The notes beneath the pieces are model-generated. The model ran no database searches. It was not told where the DNA came from and saw only the letters and a list, made by a program, of their open reading frames with translations. Position numbers and translations under genes: made by a program. From Chlamydiota bacterium (GTDB lineage: Bacteria; Chlamydiota; Chlamydiia; Chlamydiales; Waddliaceae), in contig JAAKFP010000016.1 in assembly GCA_011065005.1 (NCBI GenBank), positions 1 through 14,491 of the forward strand: a DNA stretch of 14,491 nucleotides. The letters are read 5' to 3'. Below, one piece after another: positions 13,600 through 14,491 of the stretch. Each line of letters begins with the position of its first letter. The first letter of the stretch is position 1.

Positions 13600-14001
13600 T
13601 TAGTCTACACTGAGAAAAGTATCTCTATCTCGCAAAAGAAAAAGTGCAAAACATGCTGCCAACATAGGCCAAGCGGCAAAAAAGAGGAGATTGCCTTCTT
13701 GAAATGGCGCCAGGTACTGTTTGTAGCTGGAAAGAGTTGAGATCGCATGAAGAAGGAATACCGCACCATAGGTAAAGGTTTTCTTATATCCAAATAGAAA
13801 CCCGAGGATAACCGACATTTCAATAGCACCTATCAAATAGGATATTCCCGCACCAAAGGATGGTATAGCATAGAATACCTGATAGACAAGGGATGCATGT
13901 TCGGGTCTGAAAAATTTGTCCAAAGTCCACATCAGCATCACCACAAAGACACTGACTCTAAGCAAAAATAGGGAAAGGGTGAGTTTTTTTTCGCCTCTCA
14001 T
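13600..14001 (-). CDS. DoxX-like small membrane protein
   Basis: A 133-residue protein with about four hydrophobic helices, the usual DoxX-like layout: LSLFLLRVSVFVVMLMWTLD with the helix-1 arginine, then a FFRPEH segment, a GAIEMSVILGFLFGYKK helix (the E in helix 2 is typical), a FLLHAISTLSS helix and a final FAAWPMLAACFALFLLRDRD. The start was placed at 14001, because AAGGAG at 14008-14013 lies 6 nt away; the longer version from 14028 has no ribosome site. DoxX-like proteins are inner-membrane proteins of mostly unknown role, some linked to redox or stress functions; nothing here narrows this. Its TAA stop overlaps the TTA duplication of the adjacent MITE, so the coding sequence was preserved on insertion. 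Confidence 0.65.
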   Translation of the reverse strand: MRGEKKLTLSLFLLRVSVFVVMLMWTLDKFFRPEHASLVYQVFYAIPSFGAGISYLIGAIEMSVILGFLFGYKKTFTYGAVFLLHAISTLSSYKQYLAPFQEGNLLFFAAWPMLAACFALFLLRDRDTFLSVD

Positions 14002-14007
14002 GATCTT

Positions 14008-14013
14008 CTCCTT
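14008..14013 (-). promoter_or_regulatory. Shine-Dalgarno that decides the DoxX-like start
   Basis: AAGGAG on the minus strand, 6 nt before the ATG at 14001, supports that start over the ATG at 14028, which lies upstream of this site. Confidence 0.7.
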
Positions 14014-14028
14014 ATGGGTTAAGAACAT

Positions 14029-14065
14029 CCTAGCAAATCCCAGATTTATTGCTAGGGATTTTTTC
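14029..14065 (+). terminator. Terminator-like hairpin upstream of the DoxX-like gene
   Basis: CCTAGCAA (14029-14036) and TTGCTAGG (14049-14056) form a perfect 8-bp stem with a 12-nt loop, followed on the plus strand by GATTTTTT. No plus-strand gene ends here, so it may be left over from a lost gene, or be a leader hairpin of the DoxX-like gene on the minus strand. Confidence 0.35.
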
Positions 14066-14491
14066 TAATGAGGGTATTTTCTCCAAGGCAATCGCACGAA
14101 GAATTTTTTGGTTCATCACAAAAACGCGTACCTTTCCCACTAGAAATCAATTAAGAGGTTGAAAATTTTACGTGAAGATTGCGAAGAGTTTGGGAGTAGG
14201 GTGACAAGTCCTTGCAGTTTTACATAAGTTTTTCTCGACAAAAATATCTTCTTCTGCGGTCTTATTTGTACACCTGAAAGAAATGTAAAACTTCAGAGGC
14301 GCGGTAGCGCCAAAAGGTGCAAGCCCCCTGTGAAGCGTTAGCGGAACGGGGGGGTAAATGTGAAAGAAGTAAATAGCTGCGGTAGCTGCGCAAGAAATTA
14401 GTCGAACACAAATCGTTACAGCCACTCCCATATAGACCTATAAACGTGATTGCGCTTCAGGATTAATCAACGTTTGTCGGCATTTTATCGA
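14066..14491. other. No gene recognised; GC-rich hairpins and repeat relics
   Basis: No convincing coding sequence was found. The stretch holds a decayed CGCGAAG-type repeat (ACGTGAAGATTGCGAAGAG at 14170-14188), an inverted pair AGTTTTACAT/ATGTAAAACT (14216-14225 and 14283-14292), a perfect stem GGCGC-GGTA-GCGCC (14298-14311), a longer stem CCCCCTGT/ACGGGGGG (14324-14331 and 14346-14353) and a tandem AGCTGCGGTAGCTGCG near 14375-14390. Base composition here is GC-richer than the flanks. It could be a degraded repeat element or a structured RNA. Confidence 0.4.

Noticed and set aside
14168..14431. 87-codon minus-strand open frame
   Set aside because: It runs through the hairpin cluster, has no ribosome site, and its product resembles no family; the frame looks like a by-product of repeat sequence.

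Overview
The window looks like a chromosomal segment of a chlamydia-like (environmental Chlamydiales) bacterium. This is an inference from gene content: housekeeping genes (rsmB, rarA, rimO), a lipid-A-biosynthesis N-terminal (LAB_N) membrane protein, remnants of eukaryote-like ubiquitin-related domains (BTB-BACK, and an OTU-like protein), and many short dispersed repeats. No rRNA or other marker gene is present, so the placement is moderate confidence.

Layout. 1-800: the 3' end of an IS630-type transposase runs directly into a BTB-BACK protein gene whose BTB half is missing. 862-5494 (minus): a tight four-gene operon encodes an Fsr-like MFS permease, a secreted 805-residue protein made of about 28 YwqK/MORN-variant repeats, a ten-cysteine zinc-ribbon-like protein and a seven-helix protein with two LAB_N units. 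A good sigma70-type promoter lies at 5600-5628. 5645-5791: a MITE-like inverted-repeat element. 5880-7680: a small secreted protein and rsmB. 7712-8760: a consensus promoter followed by a pseudogene with one frameshift and one in-frame TAG; its C-terminal half resembles an OTU cysteine protease. 8786-8998: a second repeat cluster. 9059-9582: an M29 aminopeptidase gene with its middle deleted. 9598-12455: rarA and rimO, separated by a long CGCGAAG-type palindrome. 12406-13155 (minus): an RNase Z-like metallo-hydrolase overlapping the end of rimO. 13243-14001: the tail of a GIN-domain (DUF2807) gene convergent with a DoxX-type membrane protein, with a MITE inserted exactly in their shared stop-codon site. 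14029-14491: no gene recognised, but several GC-rich hairpins.

The housekeeping genes are intact. The accessory genes (BTB-BACK, OTU-like, M29, GIN) are each broken differently: IS insertion, point mutations, internal deletion, and erosion next to a MITE. The region is best read as a stable backbone with decaying effector or accessory genes and repeat insertions in the gaps. The minus-strand operon is the intact unit with the least understood function: two membrane proteins, a large secreted repeat protein and a cysteine-rich protein, expressed together.
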